Positions 8,698-17,960 of a stretch of DNA of 59,006 bases are shown one piece after another. The notes beneath the pieces are model-generated. The model searched no databases and was not told where the DNA came from. It saw only the letters and a list, made by a program, of their open reading frames with translations. Source of the DNA: Alistipes sp. (GTDB lineage: Bacteria; Bacteroidota; Bacteroidia; Bacteroidales; Rikenellaceae); contig JAFZFP010000004.1 of NCBI GenBank assembly GCA_017555905.1, forward strand, positions 1 to 59,006. The letters are read 5' to 3'. Both the position numbers and the translations under genes were made by a program. How positions within the stretch are numbered: position 1 is the stretch's first letter; each line of letters starts with the position of its first letter.

Positions 8698-10167
8698 ATG
8701 GAGAAGATAGTTTTGTATAACACGCTCACACGCCGCAAGGAGACGTTCGAGCCAATCAACCCTGAACACGTAGGAATGTATGTGTGCGGCCCTACAGTAT
8801 ATGGCGATCCACACTTGGGTCACGCACGCCCAGCCGTAACCTTCGACCTCTTGTTCCGCTACCTGCAGTCATTGGGCTACAAGGTGCGCTACGTGCGTAA
8901 CATCACCGACGTAGGCCACTTAGAGCAGGATGCTGACGAGGGTGAGGATAAGATTGCAAAGAAGGCTCGCCTCGAGCAGTTGGAGCCTATGGAGATTGCC
9001 CACTACTACACCGAGCGTTACCACGACGCTATGCGCGAGTTGGGCGTTAAGTCGCCATCTATCGAGCCACACGCTTCGGGTCACATCATCGAGCAGATCG
9101 AGATGGTTAAGCGCATCCTCGATGCTGGCTATGCCTACGAGTCGAACGGCTCGATCTACTTCGACGTGGAGAAGTACAACAAGGACTTCCACTATGGTCG
9201 TCTTTCGGGCCGTAACCTCGACGATATCGTCACCAACACCCGTGAGTTGGATGGCCAGAGCGACAAGCACCACTCCTTCGACTTCGCCCTCTGGAAGAAG
9301 GCTTCACCAGAGCATATTATGCGTTGGCCATCACCTTGGAGCGACGGCTTCCCAGGCTGGCACATGGAGTGTTCGGCAATGAGCACTAAATATCTTGGCG
9401 AGCAGTTCGATATCCACGGTGGCGGTATGGACCTTATGTTCCCACACCACGAGTGCGAGATTGCGCAGTCTACCGCAGCCCTCGGCAAGGACTCAGCACG
9501 CTACTGGGTACACAACAATATGATTACCATCAACGGTCAGAAGATGGGTAAGTCGTTGGGTAACTTCATCACCTTGGAGCAGTTGTTCACAGGTAACCAC
9601 CCTATGTTGGTGCAGGCCTATACCCCTATGACCATCCGCTTCTTCGTGCTTCAGGCTCACTACCGCTCGACTCTCGACTTCTCGAACGACGCCTTGCAGG
9701 CTGCGGAGAAGGGTCTCGACAGATTGATGAAGGCTGTGGAGACTCTCTCGAAGCTCAAGGCTGGAGCAACCTCAACATCGGATGTTGCGGAGTTGGAGCG
9801 CCGTTGTCGCGAGGCTATGGCAGACGACCTCAACTCGCCAATGGTTATCTCTGCCCTCTTCGACTGGGTACGCATCATAAACCAGGCAGCCGAGGGTCAG
9901 CAGTCGTTCACTGCCGAGGACCTCGAGACCCTCAAGGGTATCGTAAACCGCTATGTATTCGACATCCTCGGTCTTCGCAACGAGAAGGCGGCAGATGTAG
10001 GTGGCAAGGATATGGTATCTCCTTTGGTGGAGATGTTGCTCGACATTCGTGCTAATGCCAAGGCTTCGAAGGATTGGGCAACCTCGGATAAGATTCGTGA
10101 CAACCTCACCGCCATCGGCATCCGTGTTAAGGACCGCAAGGATGGTTGCGACTGGGAATTGGAGTAG
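8698..10167 (+). CDS. cysS: Cysteinyl-tRNA synthetase
   Basis: Class I aminoacyl-tRNA synthetase charging tRNA-Cys. The 489-residue length is normal. The HIGH-type motif lies in [16 protein letters not shown] near residue 30, with a zinc cysteine just before it; zinc ligands continue in WHMECSAMS and [11 protein letters not shown], and the KMSKS loop is KMGKSLGN. The C-terminal DALR-like domain ends in GCDWELE. It lies between the DUF2723 gene and prfB (3-base gap), so it is co-transcribed with both. Confidence 0.97.
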   Translation: MEKIVLYNTLTRRKETFEPINPEHVGMYVCGPTVYGDPHLGHARPAVTFDLLFRYLQSLGYKVRYVRNITDVGHLEQDADEGEDKIAKKARLEQLEPMEIAHYYTERYHDAMRELGVKSPSIEPHASGHIIEQIEMVKRILDAGYAYESNGSIYFDVEKYNKDFHYGRLSGRNLDDIVTNTRELDGQSDKHHSFDFALWKKASPEHIMRWPSPWSDGFPGWHMECSAMSTKYLGEQFDIHGGGMDLMFPHHECEIAQSTAALGKDSARYWVHNNMITINGQKMGKSLGNFITLEQLFTGNHPMLVQAYTPMTIRFFVLQAHYRSTLDFSNDALQAAEKGLDRLMKAVETLSKLKAGATSTSDVAELERRCREAMADDLNSPMVISALFDWVRIINQAAEGQQSFTAEDLETLKGIVNRYVFDILGLRNEKAADVGGKDMVSPLVEMLLDIRANAKASKDWATSDKIRDNLTAIGIRVKDRKDGCDWELE

Positions 10168-10170
10168 TCA

Positions 10171-11271
10171 ATGATAACACAAGAACAGATAACTGACCTA
10201 AATCAGAGAGTGGGTAAACTCGCGCAATCTATCGACATAGAGCAGCGCGAGATTGACCTACGCAATGAGCAGGAGCGTACCGAGGAGCCTAACTTCTGGG
10301 ACGACCCAGAGGCTGCACGCAAGCAACTCAAGTTGGTGGCCGACATAAAGTCGCTCATCGACGAATATCGTGTAGCGTGCCGAGCGGTAGAGGATATGTT
10401 CCTCATCCCCGACTTTGTGGCCGAAGGAGTACTCAGCGAGGAGGAGGCTATGGCACAGTACGAGAGCACCCTCTCGCTTGTCGAGGCCTTGGAACTCAAG
10501 CAGATGCTCTCGGGCAAGGAGGATAAACTCGGTGCCATTATGGATATCAACGCTGGTGCGGGAGGTACGGAGGCGTTGGACTGGGCGCAGATGCTTATGC
10601 GTATGTACACTCGCTGGGGCGAGGCCCACGGCTATAAGGTCAGGGTAGCGAACTATCAGGCTGGTGACGAGGTGGGTGTGAAGTCCTGCACCTTGGAGTT
10701 CGAGGGCGACTACGCCTATGGCTACCTACGTAGCGAGAGCGGAGTCCACCGTATGGTGCGTCTCTCACCCTTCAATGCCAACAACAAGCGCCAGACCACC
10801 TTCGCCTCGGTATTCGTATCGCCCACGGTGGACGACAGCATCGAGATTAACATATCGCCTGCCGACTACGAGTGGGATACCTTCCGTTCGAGTGGTGCTG
10901 GCGGTCAGAACGTAAATAAGGTGGAGACAGCGGTACGCCTCCGCTACCACGGCAAAGACCCCGACACGGGAGAGCCCGTAGAGTTCCTTATCGAGAATAT
11001 GGAGACCCGCTCGCAGTTGATGAACCGCGAGAATGCTATGCGCATCCTTCGCTCGAAACTATACCAGCGTGAGTTGGACAAGCGTATGGCCACACAGCAG
11101 GCCTTGGAGGCTACGAAGAAGCGTATCGAGTGGGGTTCGCAAATACGTAGTTATGTCTTCGACGACAGACGTGTCAAGGACCACCGCACGGGTTACCAGA
11201 CCTCGAACGTAGATGCCGTGATGGATGGTGAAATTGATGGCTTCATCAAGGAGTACCTACTACAATACTAA
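10171..11271 (+). CDS. prfB: Peptide chain release factor 2
   Basis: Recognises UGA/UAA stop codons and triggers peptide release. The 366-residue protein carries the SPF recognition tripeptide (VRLSPFNAN) and the catalytic GGQ (SSGAGGQNVNKVET). It is read in one continuous frame from MITQEQITDLNQ; the autoregulatory in-frame UGA and CUU slippery site of many prfB genes is absent from the expected early position. It follows cysS by 3 bases and precedes the namZ-like gene by 9, so translation is probably coupled. Confidence 0.96.
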   Translation: MITQEQITDLNQRVGKLAQSIDIEQREIDLRNEQERTEEPNFWDDPEAARKQLKLVADIKSLIDEYRVACRAVEDMFLIPDFVAEGVLSEEEAMAQYESTLSLVEALELKQMLSGKEDKLGAIMDINAGAGGTEALDWAQMLMRMYTRWGEAHGYKVRVANYQAGDEVGVKSCTLEFEGDYAYGYLRSESGVHRMVRLSPFNANNKRQTTFASVFVSPTVDDSIEINISPADYEWDTFRSSGAGGQNVNKVETAVRLRYHGKDPDTGEPVEFLIENMETRSQLMNRENAMRILRSKLYQRELDKRMATQQALEATKKRIEWGSQIRSYVFDDRRVKDHRTGYQTSNVDAVMDGEIDGFIKEYLLQY

Positions 11272-11280
11272 CAAAAACAT

Positions 11281-12444
11281 ATGGTGCAACTACGCAGATT
11301 CATACTACTTCTCGTTCTACTCCTAAGTGCCGTTGGTACACAGGGACAAGAGGTCGTTGTGGGGTGTCGTGACACGGCGGCCTATATGCCCCTCTTGCGC
11401 AACCAGCGAGTTGCGCTCTTGGCTAACCATACTGCGATGTACGACCCAGAGCGCCACGTGGTGGATATGCTTCACCAGGAGGGCATCGACGTAGTTGGCA
11501 TCTTCGCCCCCGAACACGGCTTTCGTGGTAGTGTCGAGGCAGGCCTTGTCGTGAGGGATGATGTAGATGCCAAGACAGGTATCGCCATCCTTTCGCTCTA
11601 CAACGGAAATACCAAGCGCCCCTCGAACGAGGCTATGGAGTCGTTCGACATCCTTGTCGTCGATATGCAGGATGTAGGACTGAGGTTCTATACCTATTAT
11701 ATATCTATGCTGAGGATGATTGATGCTTGTGCCGACCACAACAAAGAGGTAATCATCCTCGACCGACCCAACCCCAATGGTCACTATGTCGATGGACCTA
11801 TCCTCGATATGCGCTATAAGTCGGGCGTAGGACATATCCCCGTACCTATAGTTCACGGATTGACGATGGGCGAAATCGCACTTATGGCTATGGGTGAGGG
11901 CTGGGCAAAAAGGGCCGAAGTCACCGTGGTACGTTGCGCAAACTACGACCACACCACACACTATACGCTACCCATAGCACCATCGCCAAACCTACCTACG
12001 CAACACTCCATATACCTATACCCTTCGACCTGTCTCTTCGAGGGTACGGTGATGAGTATGGGTCGTGGCACGGAGGCACCATTCGAAATCTACGGACACC
12101 CCGAACTTAAGGGTCGCGAGTTTAGTTTTACACCGATGCCCAATGCAGGCTCTAAGAATCCGCCATTCAACGGACAGAGGTGCTATGGGGAAGATCTCAG
12201 AGGTCTTGACAACGAGACCATCTGGCAGGAGGGAGTAAATTTGGAATACGTCATCGATGCCTACAACGACCTTGCAATAGGCGACGCCTTCTTCAAGCCT
12301 ATATTCGAGAAACTCGTGGGCGTGGAGTGGGTGCGACAGATGATAAAGGAGGGCTACACTGCCCAAGAGATTAAGGCCCGCTGGGCAGAGGATGTGGCGA
12401 CATTCAAGAGGCAGAGAGCCAAGTACTTACTATACGAAGAGTAA
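11281..12444 (+). CDS. DUF1343 / NamZ-like exo-beta-N-acetylmuramidase
   Basis: A 387-residue exported protein with a clear Sec signal peptide (MVQLRRFILLLVLLLSAVGTQG) and the DUF1343 fold: LLANHTAMY, FAPEHGFRG, VVDMQDVGLRFYTYY and LDRPNPNGHYVDGP are signatures of the family. Characterised members (NamZ, glycoside hydrolase family GH171) release terminal MurNAc from peptidoglycan fragments, so the likely role is cell-wall sugar recycling in the periplasm. It sits between prfB and ftsY in an otherwise cytoplasmic housekeeping operon. Function is assigned from the family. Confidence 0.88.
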   Translation: MVQLRRFILLLVLLLSAVGTQGQEVVVGCRDTAAYMPLLRNQRVALLANHTAMYDPERHVVDMLHQEGIDVVGIFAPEHGFRGSVEAGLVVRDDVDAKTGIAILSLYNGNTKRPSNEAMESFDILVVDMQDVGLRFYTYYISMLRMIDACADHNKEVIILDRPNPNGHYVDGPILDMRYKSGVGHIPVPIVHGLTMGEIALMAMGEGWAKRAEVTVVRCANYDHTTHYTLPIAPSPNLPTQHSIYLYPSTCLFEGTVMSMGRGTEAPFEIYGHPELKGREFSFTPMPNAGSKNPPFNGQRCYGEDLRGLDNETIWQEGVNLEYVIDAYNDLAIGDAFFKPIFEKLVGVEWVRQMIKEGYTAQEIKARWAEDVATFKRQRAKYLLYEE

Positions 12445-12464
12445 TAAAGAAAACAGAATAAATT

Positions 12465-13622
12465 ATGGGATTTTTTGATCTATTCAAACGCAAGAAAGTT
12501 GAAGAGCCTAAGAGCGAGGAGATTGTAACCACAACTCCCGTGGAGGTAACCGAAGAGCCAACAGCCGAGGAGGCAACAACCCCTACGGAGACGCCCGTGG
12601 AGACCCCTACAGAGATCCCTGCACCTGAGGCTGAAGAGTCTAAGGAGGCAGAGGTTGTCGAGGAGGATAACGAAGAGGTAGATATCGAGGCGGAGCGCAA
12701 GGAACTCGAGGAGGGCTTAGGCAAGACTAAAGAGGGCTTCTTTGGCCGTCTCAAGCGTGCCATAGCGGGTCGCACAACGGTAGATGCCGACGTATTAGAT
12801 GACCTCGAAGAGGTACTTATCACCTCGGATGTAGGCGTAGAGACCACGGTAAAGATTATCAACGCCATCGAGGAGCGTGTGGCACGAGATAAGTATATGA
12901 ATACCTCGGAGTTGCACGACATCCTTCGCGAGGAGATAGCAAAACTTATGGAGGAGTCTCACCGCTCGACAGAGGACTTTGGCATCGAGGTTAAGGAGGG
13001 CCTTCCATACGTTATGATGGTTGTGGGTGTGAATGGTGCGGGTAAGACCACAACGATAGGTAAACTCGCTGCAAAACTCACACGTGCAGGTCGCAAGGTA
13101 TATATCGGTGCTGCCGACACCTTCCGTGCTGCAGCCATCGACCAGTTGGCTGTATGGGCAGAGCGCGCTGGAGCGACGATGATTCGTCAAGATATGGGTT
13201 CCGACCCAGCATCCGTAGCCTACGACACACTCCGCTCGGCAGTGGCAAATGGTGCCGACGTCGTACTTATCGACACCGCAGGCCGTCTCCACAACAAGGT
13301 GGGCCTTATGAAGGAGCTTACCAAGATTCGCAACGTGATGTCGAAGGTAATCCCTGACGCACCACACGAGGTAATGTTGGTTTTGGACGGCTCAACAGGC
13401 CAGAACGCCTTCGAGCAGGCAAAGCAATTTACTGAGGCTACGCAAGTGACATCGCTTACCATCACAAAACTCGATGGCACAGCCAAGGGTGGCGTGGTAA
13501 TAGGCATCAGCGACAAGTTCCACATCCCAGTACGCTACATAGGCATTGGCGAGGGCATCGACCAGCTCAAGATGTTCGACCGCAAGGAGTTTGTACGTGC
13601 ATTGTTTGGTGATAAAAAGTAG
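12465..13622 (+). CDS. ftsY: Signal recognition particle receptor FtsY
   Basis: SRP receptor GTPase that docks ribosome-SRP complexes at the inner membrane. The 385 residues begin with a highly acidic, Glu/Thr/Pro-rich A domain (about 10-80), followed by the NG domain: helical N region, P-loop GVNGAGKTTTIGKL, DTAGRLHNKVGL (G3) and TKLDGTAKGG (G4). The C-terminus GEGIDQLKMFDRKEFV is typical. rimO starts 8 bases after its stop codon. Confidence 0.96.
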   Translation: MGFFDLFKRKKVEEPKSEEIVTTTPVEVTEEPTAEEATTPTETPVETPTEIPAPEAEESKEAEVVEEDNEEVDIEAERKELEEGLGKTKEGFFGRLKRAIAGRTTVDADVLDDLEEVLITSDVGVETTVKIINAIEERVARDKYMNTSELHDILREEIAKLMEESHRSTEDFGIEVKEGLPYVMMVVGVNGAGKTTTIGKLAAKLTRAGRKVYIGAADTFRAAAIDQLAVWAERAGATMIRQDMGSDPASVAYDTLRSAVANGADVVLIDTAGRLHNKVGLMKELTKIRNVMSKVIPDAPHEVMLVLDGSTGQNAFEQAKQFTEATQVTSLTITKLDGTAKGGVVIGISDKFHIPVRYIGIGEGIDQLKMFDRKEFVRALFGDKK

Positions 13623-13629
13623 TACTTCT

Positions 13630-14925
13630 ATGAAGAAGATAAACATCATAACCCTCGGTTGCTCAAAGAATACCGTAGACTCAGAGCATCTGGCAGCGCA
13701 ACTTACTGCGATGGACTATAAAGTTGTCTTCGACAGCGACCGCACCGATGCCGACGTAGTGGTAATCAACACGTGCGGATTCATTGGTGATGCGAAGCAA
13801 GAGTCTATCGACACCATCCTTCGTGCCGCACAACTCAAGGAGCAGGGCCGCATCGAAGAACTATTCGTAGTGGGCTGTCTCTCACAGCGTTATGCTGATG
13901 AATTGCGCCCTGAACTCCCCGAAGTAGACGACTTCTTCGGTGTGAACGACTGGGCAGGAATCGTGGAGCGTCTCGGCGCTAAATATCGTCAGGAGAACGA
14001 GACAAAGCGAGAAATATCGACCCCTTCACACTACGCCTACCTCAAAATCTCGGAGGGTTGCAACTGGATGTGTGGCTACTGCGCCATACCTCTTATCCGT
14101 GGTCGTCACAAGTCGGTACCTATGGAGGCTCTCATAGCCGAGGCCGAGGCATTAGTAGCCAAGGGTGTGCGCGAGTTGATGGTCATTGCACAGGATACAA
14201 CCTATTATGGTGTAGATATTTACGGTGAGCGCAAGTTAGCCGAATTGCTCGAACGTCTCTGCCGCATCGACAAACTCGAGTGGATACGTCTCCACTACGC
14301 CTACCCCACAGACTTCCCCGACGAGGTGATTGAGGTGATGGCACGAGAGCCAAAGATTTGTCGATATCTAGACATACCGTTCCAGCATATTTCGGACAAC
14401 CAGCTATCGGCGATGAAGCGTCGCCACACCAAGGCCGAGGCGCTACAACTAATCGAGAAGTTACGCAAGGCTATTCCAGATATCGCACTCCGCACAACAC
14501 TCCTGGTGGGCTACCCCACAGAGAGCGAGGCCGACTTTGCAGAGTTGATGGAGTTCGTCAAGACCACGAAGTTCGACCGTCTCGGCGTATTCCCTTACTC
14601 CGAGGAGGAGGGTACTTACTCGGCAACACGTCTGCAAGACGATGTGCCTCAAGAGGTTAAGGAGAAGCGCATAGATCACATAATGCGTCTTCAGGAGCGC
14701 ATATCGTTAGAGAACAATGCTCGACGCATAGGTCAGCGTATGCGTGTGATAATCGACCGCAAGGAGGGAGACTTCTACATCGGCCGTTCGGAGTACGACT
14801 CACCAGAGGTAGATCAAGAACTCATAATCCAGAGCAACGGCAAGCGCCTACTGCGAGGCCATTTCTACGAGGTGGAGATCACCGATGCCGAGGATTACGA
14901 CCTCTATGCCGAAGTGGTAAGATAG
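13630..14925 (+). CDS. rimO: Ribosomal protein S12 methylthiotransferase RimO
   Basis: Radical-SAM enzyme adding a methylthio group to the conserved aspartate of ribosomal protein S12. It has an N-terminal UPF0004 domain with three cluster cysteines (LGCSKN, NTCGF, VGCLSQRY), the radical-SAM CxxxCxxC in EGCNWMCGYCAIP, and a C-terminal TRAM domain. The frame is open 28 codons upstream inside ftsY, but the ATG at 13630 gives the standard start MKKINIITLGCSKN; the resulting 431 residues match the family. It is the last gene of the operon and is followed by a small hairpin. Confidence 0.95.
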   Translation: MKKINIITLGCSKNTVDSEHLAAQLTAMDYKVVFDSDRTDADVVVINTCGFIGDAKQESIDTILRAAQLKEQGRIEELFVVGCLSQRYADELRPELPEVDDFFGVNDWAGIVERLGAKYRQENETKREISTPSHYAYLKISEGCNWMCGYCAIPLIRGRHKSVPMEALIAEAEALVAKGVRELMVIAQDTTYYGVDIYGERKLAELLERLCRIDKLEWIRLHYAYPTDFPDEVIEVMAREPKICRYLDIPFQHISDNQLSAMKRRHTKAEALQLIEKLRKAIPDIALRTTLLVGYPTESEADFAELMEFVKTTKFDRLGVFPYSEEEGTYSATRLQDDVPQEVKEKRIDHIMRLQERISLENNARRIGQRMRVIIDRKEGDFYIGRSEYDSPEVDQELIIQSNGKRLLRGHFYEVEITDAEDYDLYAEVVR

Positions 14926-14953
14926 GACAACAAAAGCACTAATTGTCCATTTT
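14926..14953 (+). terminator. Weak terminator after rimO
   Basis: Stem GGACAA (14926-14931) / TTGTCC (14943-14948) followed by atttta. It overlaps the promoter region of the next transcription unit. Confidence 0.45.
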
Positions 14954-14954
14954 A

Positions 14955-14986
14955 TTTGATTTTTACATTTTTTTTACCTATCTTTG
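14955..14986 (+). promoter_or_regulatory. Promoter of the coiled-coil/zapA unit
   Basis: TTTG (14955-14958), 20-base spacer, TATCTTTG (14979-14986). This is a full Bacteroidota promoter 43 bases before the first ATG. Confidence 0.75.
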
Positions 14987-15028
14987 GGGTGTTAAACAAC
15001 AAACCAAAGGCGTAAACATTTCAGGCTT

Positions 15029-15328
15029 ATGGCAGAGAAGAACATAGTGAAGCGACTAAGCAACGAGGTGGACAGACTTATTGCCGACCACGCACGCATC
15101 TCTGCCGAGTGTCGAAGCCTAACGCAGGAGCGCGACAAACTACTCAACGAGAAACGACGTCTCGAGGAGCGTGTACGCGAATTAGACGACAAACTCAAGA
15201 GTGCTGAACTCACGAGTGTTATGTGTGGCAACGACGGAAATGTGGAGCGCGCGAGGAGGCGTGTAGATGCTCTATTGCGGGAAGTAGATATCTGCATCGC
15301 CACAATCAAAAACCAGGGTAACGACTAA
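15029..15328 (+). CDS. Small coiled-coil protein upstream of zapA (ZapB-like candidate)
   Basis: A 99-residue soluble, highly charged protein. Residues about 5-60 form a continuous predicted coiled coil with heptad-like Leu/Ile/Val spacing (VKRLSNEVDRLIADHARI...RDKLLNEKRRLEERV), followed by a second helix, VERARRRVDALLREVD. It is transcribed with zapA from a shared promoter. Genetic linkage to zapA plus small coiled-coil architecture suggests a divisome partner analogous to ZapB. No enzymatic motif is visible; the name is inference from context. Confidence 0.75.
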   Translation: MAEKNIVKRLSNEVDRLIADHARISAECRSLTQERDKLLNEKRRLEERVRELDDKLKSAELTSVMCGNDGNVERARRRVDALLREVDICIATIKNQGND

Positions 15329-15345
15329 AGGTACAGAGGGCCAAC

Positions 15346-15394
15346 GAGAGAGAGAATAGAGAAGAGAGGGGAGAGAAGAGAAAAAAGGGAAGAG
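15346..15394 (+). other. Polypurine tract before zapA
   Basis: 49 bases that are all A or G except one T (15357), made of gaga/aagag repeats, in the 106-base gap before zapA. It may act as an extended purine-rich leader or a ribosome standby site. No coding is seen. Confidence 0.6.
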
Positions 15395-15434
15395 TAATTG
15401 TGTACAAGATAGTGTAACAAGAAAATTTACTACG

Positions 15435-15725
15435 ATGGCAGAGGAGAAGATTAAGATAAACATTTCGATAGCGGGTAAGTCCTACCCTATGACTATCGAT
15501 GCTGCCAACGAGGAACTATACCGTGTGGCGGCAAAACGCCTTAACGAGAAGATCACGGAGTATACACGAATCCCTAACTTCCAGATTCAGGACCGCTTAG
15601 CAATGGCTGCACTCCGCTACTCAATACTTGCGCTCACTACTGAGCATACCTCGGCACTTGGAAACCAAGATATAGAGCAACTCGAAGATATCGAGAAGCG
15701 CATACAGAGATATATCAAGGAGTAA
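15435..15725 (+). CDS. zapA: Cell division protein ZapA
   Basis: A 96-residue FtsZ-ring stabiliser. The N-terminal part is beta-rich (IKINISIAGKSYPMTIDAANEE), followed by the family stretch LYRVAAKRLNEKITEY and a long C-terminal dimerising helix with RLAMAALRYSI and DIEKRIQRYI. Length and architecture fit ZapA. It follows the coiled-coil gene and precedes a structured-RNA candidate and rny. Confidence 0.9.
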   Translation: MAEEKIKINISIAGKSYPMTIDAANEELYRVAAKRLNEKITEYTRIPNFQIQDRLAMAALRYSILALTTEHTSALGNQDIEQLEDIEKRIQRYIKE

Positions 15726-16004
15726 CCACGCCTTAGGCGCGATATTTGCAAAATAGTTGCAGGCACACTGAGTGTGCATAGGTTCTTTCGATAAGATCTA
15801 TCCCGCATAGATTCCTTAAAAGCTTTGCGAACTGTACAATTTATATAACATTGGGACAACTCTCGAGAAAAGTTACAAAACAAGGCCTCAACCCTTTGGG
15901 TGTGGCATCTGCCACCAGTGGACTGTTGCGTGCCTCGGAGCCCCACCTATGACTTATCTGCGGATTCGTCAAACAAGTTAAGGGGTCTGTGTGGGCTTTT
16001 TTTA
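15726..16004 (+). ncRNA. Structured ncRNA candidate (6S-like) between zapA and rny
   Basis: A 350-base non-coding gap. Visible structure: hairpin GCACAC/GTGTGC (15763-15777), a long-range pair AGGCAC (15761-15766) with GTGCCT (about 15929-15934), hairpin GTGGC/GCCAC (15902-15915), and a long 3' arm starting GCCCCAC (15940-15946) that pairs with GTGTGGGC (15988-15995) and runs into a T tract, giving an intrinsic terminator. A length near 200 bases, a mostly double-stranded plan and a position downstream of zapA suggest 6S RNA; zapA-ssrS linkage is well known in Proteobacteria. Exact ends are not determinable, and another ncRNA or a processed zapA 3' UTR is possible. Confidence 0.5.
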
Positions 16005-16074
16005 TTTAAGAAAATAACAAAGAAAAAAACAATTTAAAACATTACTAACAATATAACAACACCAATTTTTTGAT

Positions 16075-17604
16075 ATGGAATCAATTTGGATAATCGTCGG
16101 TGTCGTTGTGGGTGCTGTGGTGGGCGGATGCTTAGCCTACGTAGCAGCACGAGCACGCGCAAAGGCCATCGTCATCAAGGCGGAGGCTGACGGCGAAATG
16201 ATAAAGAAAGAGAAGATGTTGCAGGCAAAGGAGAAGTTCATCCAACTCAAGAGCGACCACGATCGCCAGGTGAATGAGCGCAACCAGAAATTGCAACAGA
16301 GTGAGCAGCGTGCTAAGCAACTCGAGGCTACGCTACAGAACAAGGAGCGCGAGTTGGAGCGCAAGATCGCTGAGTGCGAGAAGCGCAACGAGCAACTCAA
16401 TACCCAGATGCAGAGCATCGAGAGCCGCAAGGAGGAACTCGCAACAGTCATCCGCCAGCAGAATGAGCGTCTCGAGCAGATATCAGGTATGAGTTCTGAG
16501 GAGGCTAAGAACATCTTGGTAGAGAATATGAAGAACGAGGCTAAGGCCGAGGCTGCTACATATATCGCCGAGACCATCGAGGAGGCCAAACTCTCAGCAA
16601 CAAAGGAGGCTAAGCGCATCGTGGTAGCATCTATCCAGCGCGTAGCAACAGAGACAGCAATCGAGAATGCTGTGACTGTATTCAACATCGAGTCGGACGA
16701 GGTCAAGGGCCGCATCATCGGTCGTGAGGGCCGTAACATCCGTGCCTTGGAGGCTGCGACGGGCATCGAGATCATCGTAGATGATACCCCCGAGGCAATT
16801 ATCCTCTCAGGCTTCGACCCCGTACGTCGCGAGATCGCACGCCTCGCACTCCACCAGCTCGTAACAGATGGCCGTATCCACCCAGCACGTATCGAGGAGG
16901 TTGTGGCAAAGGTCAAGAAGCAAATCGAGGAGGAGATCATCGAGGTAGGTAAGCGCACAACTATTGACCTCGGCATCCACGGCCTACACCCAGAGTTGAT
17001 ACGCCTCATCGGTAAGATGAAGTACCGCTCATCGTATGGTCAGAACCTCTTGCAGCACGCCCGTGAGACCGCTAACCTCGCAGGTATTATGGCTGCGGAG
17101 TTGGGTCTCAACCCTAAGGCGGCACGCCGCGCAGGTCTCTTGCACGATATCGGTAAGGTACCCGATGATGAGCCAGAGTTGCCACACGCAATTATCGGTA
17201 TGAAACTCGCCGAGAAGTATAAGGAGAAGCCAGATGTATGCAACGCCATCGGTGCGCACCACGACGAGACCGAGATGACCTCGCTCATCGCACCTATCAT
17301 CCAGGTATGTGACGCTATCTCTGGCGCTCGCCCAGGCGCTCGCCGCGAGGTTGTCGAGTCTTACATCAAGCGCCTCAAGGAGATGGAGGGCATCGCACTC
17401 TCCTACCCTGGCGTGGTTAAGACATACGCCATCCAGGCAGGTCGCGAGTTGCGTGTAATCGTTGGCGCAGACAAACTCACTGACCAGGAGTCAGAGGCAC
17501 TATCACACGATATCGCAAAGAAGATTCAGGACGAGATGACCTACCCAGGTCAGGTGAAGATCACCGTTATCCGCGAGACACGCTCGGTATCTTACGCTAA
17601 GTAA
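16075..17604 (+). CDS. rny: Ribonuclease Y
   Basis: Membrane-anchored endoribonuclease initiating mRNA decay. The 509 residues show an N-terminal transmembrane helix ([21 protein letters not shown]), a long Lys/Glu/Gln-rich coiled coil (about 30-185), a KH RNA-binding domain ([15 protein letters not shown]) and an HD domain with the metal-binding LLHDIGK and AHHDE. The C-terminus [11 protein letters not shown] is typical. It is followed by a strong terminator. Confidence 0.96.
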   Translation: MESIWIIVGVVVGAVVGGCLAYVAARARAKAIVIKAEADGEMIKKEKMLQAKEKFIQLKSDHDRQVNERNQKLQQSEQRAKQLEATLQNKERELERKIAECEKRNEQLNTQMQSIESRKEELATVIRQQNERLEQISGMSSEEAKNILVENMKNEAKAEAATYIAETIEEAKLSATKEAKRIVVASIQRVATETAIENAVTVFNIESDEVKGRIIGREGRNIRALEAATGIEIIVDDTPEAIILSGFDPVRREIARLALHQLVTDGRIHPARIEEVVAKVKKQIEEEIIEVGKRTTIDLGIHGLHPELIRLIGKMKYRSSYGQNLLQHARETANLAGIMAAELGLNPKAARRAGLLHDIGKVPDDEPELPHAIIGMKLAEKYKEKPDVCNAIGAHHDETEMTSLIAPIIQVCDAISGARPGARREVVESYIKRLKEMEGIALSYPGVVKTYAIQAGRELRVIVGADKLTDQESEALSHDIAKKIQDEMTYPGQVKITVIRETRSVSYAK

Positions 17605-17631
17605 TCCCTCGAATCACAAACCTATCCACTC

Positions 17632-17665
17632 AGGGCTACCCTTTTGAGGGTAGCCTTGATTTTTT
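17632..17665 (+). terminator. Terminator after rny
   Basis: Stem GGCTACCC (17634-17641) / GGGTAGCC (17648-17655) followed by ttgatttttt. Confidence 0.85.
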
Positions 17666-17794
17666 AGCACTTTAAGGCAACCAATTACCCTACTACTTAA
17701 ACGTAGAGGTGCTATGAGGAGATTGTCATAGCGAACACATCTTCGTCATAGGAGACCAAGTTCAACTGACTTGAGGATAGACAACATATAAAAA
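17666..17794. other. Intergenic stretch without recognised content
   Basis: Between the rny terminator and the minus-strand terminators of the fimbrillin operon. No ORF, tRNA or clear repeat is seen. Confidence 0.5.
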
Positions 17795-17822
17795 AAGAGG
17801 AAGCCCTTTCGGATTTCCTCTA
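17788..17822 (-). terminator. Distal terminator of the fimbrillin operon
   Basis: On the minus strand, a GAGGAA.TCC / GG.TTCCTC stem with a gaaa loop, followed by seven T. Confidence 0.75.
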
Positions 17823-17871
17823 TGATAGGTCCCCATCGAAATTTCTAACCGATTTGTAGCATAGGAATATT

Positions 17872-17909
17872 AACGAAAACGGCAGCCACACGATGTGACT
17901 GCCGATCTT
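17872..17909 (-). terminator. Proximal terminator of the fimbrillin operon
   Basis: On the minus strand, CGGCAGTCACA / TGTGGCTGCCG with a short loop, then TTTTCGTT, 50-90 bases past the last gene. Confidence 0.8.
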
Positions 17910-17960
17910 GTATTATTATTGAGGCATTGCCGAAGCAACGCCCCTTGTGGTTTATATCCT

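Noticed and set aside
15726-16004. tmRNA, RNase P RNA or SRP RNA in the zapA-rny gap
   Set aside because: No tRNA-like ends with tag ORF, no RNase P core sequences and no SRP GGAAG/GCAGC loop signature.
16137-17009. 290-codon minus-strand frame opposite rny
   Set aside because: Ser/Arg/Met-rich antisense shadow of the RNase Y coiled-coil and KH regions.
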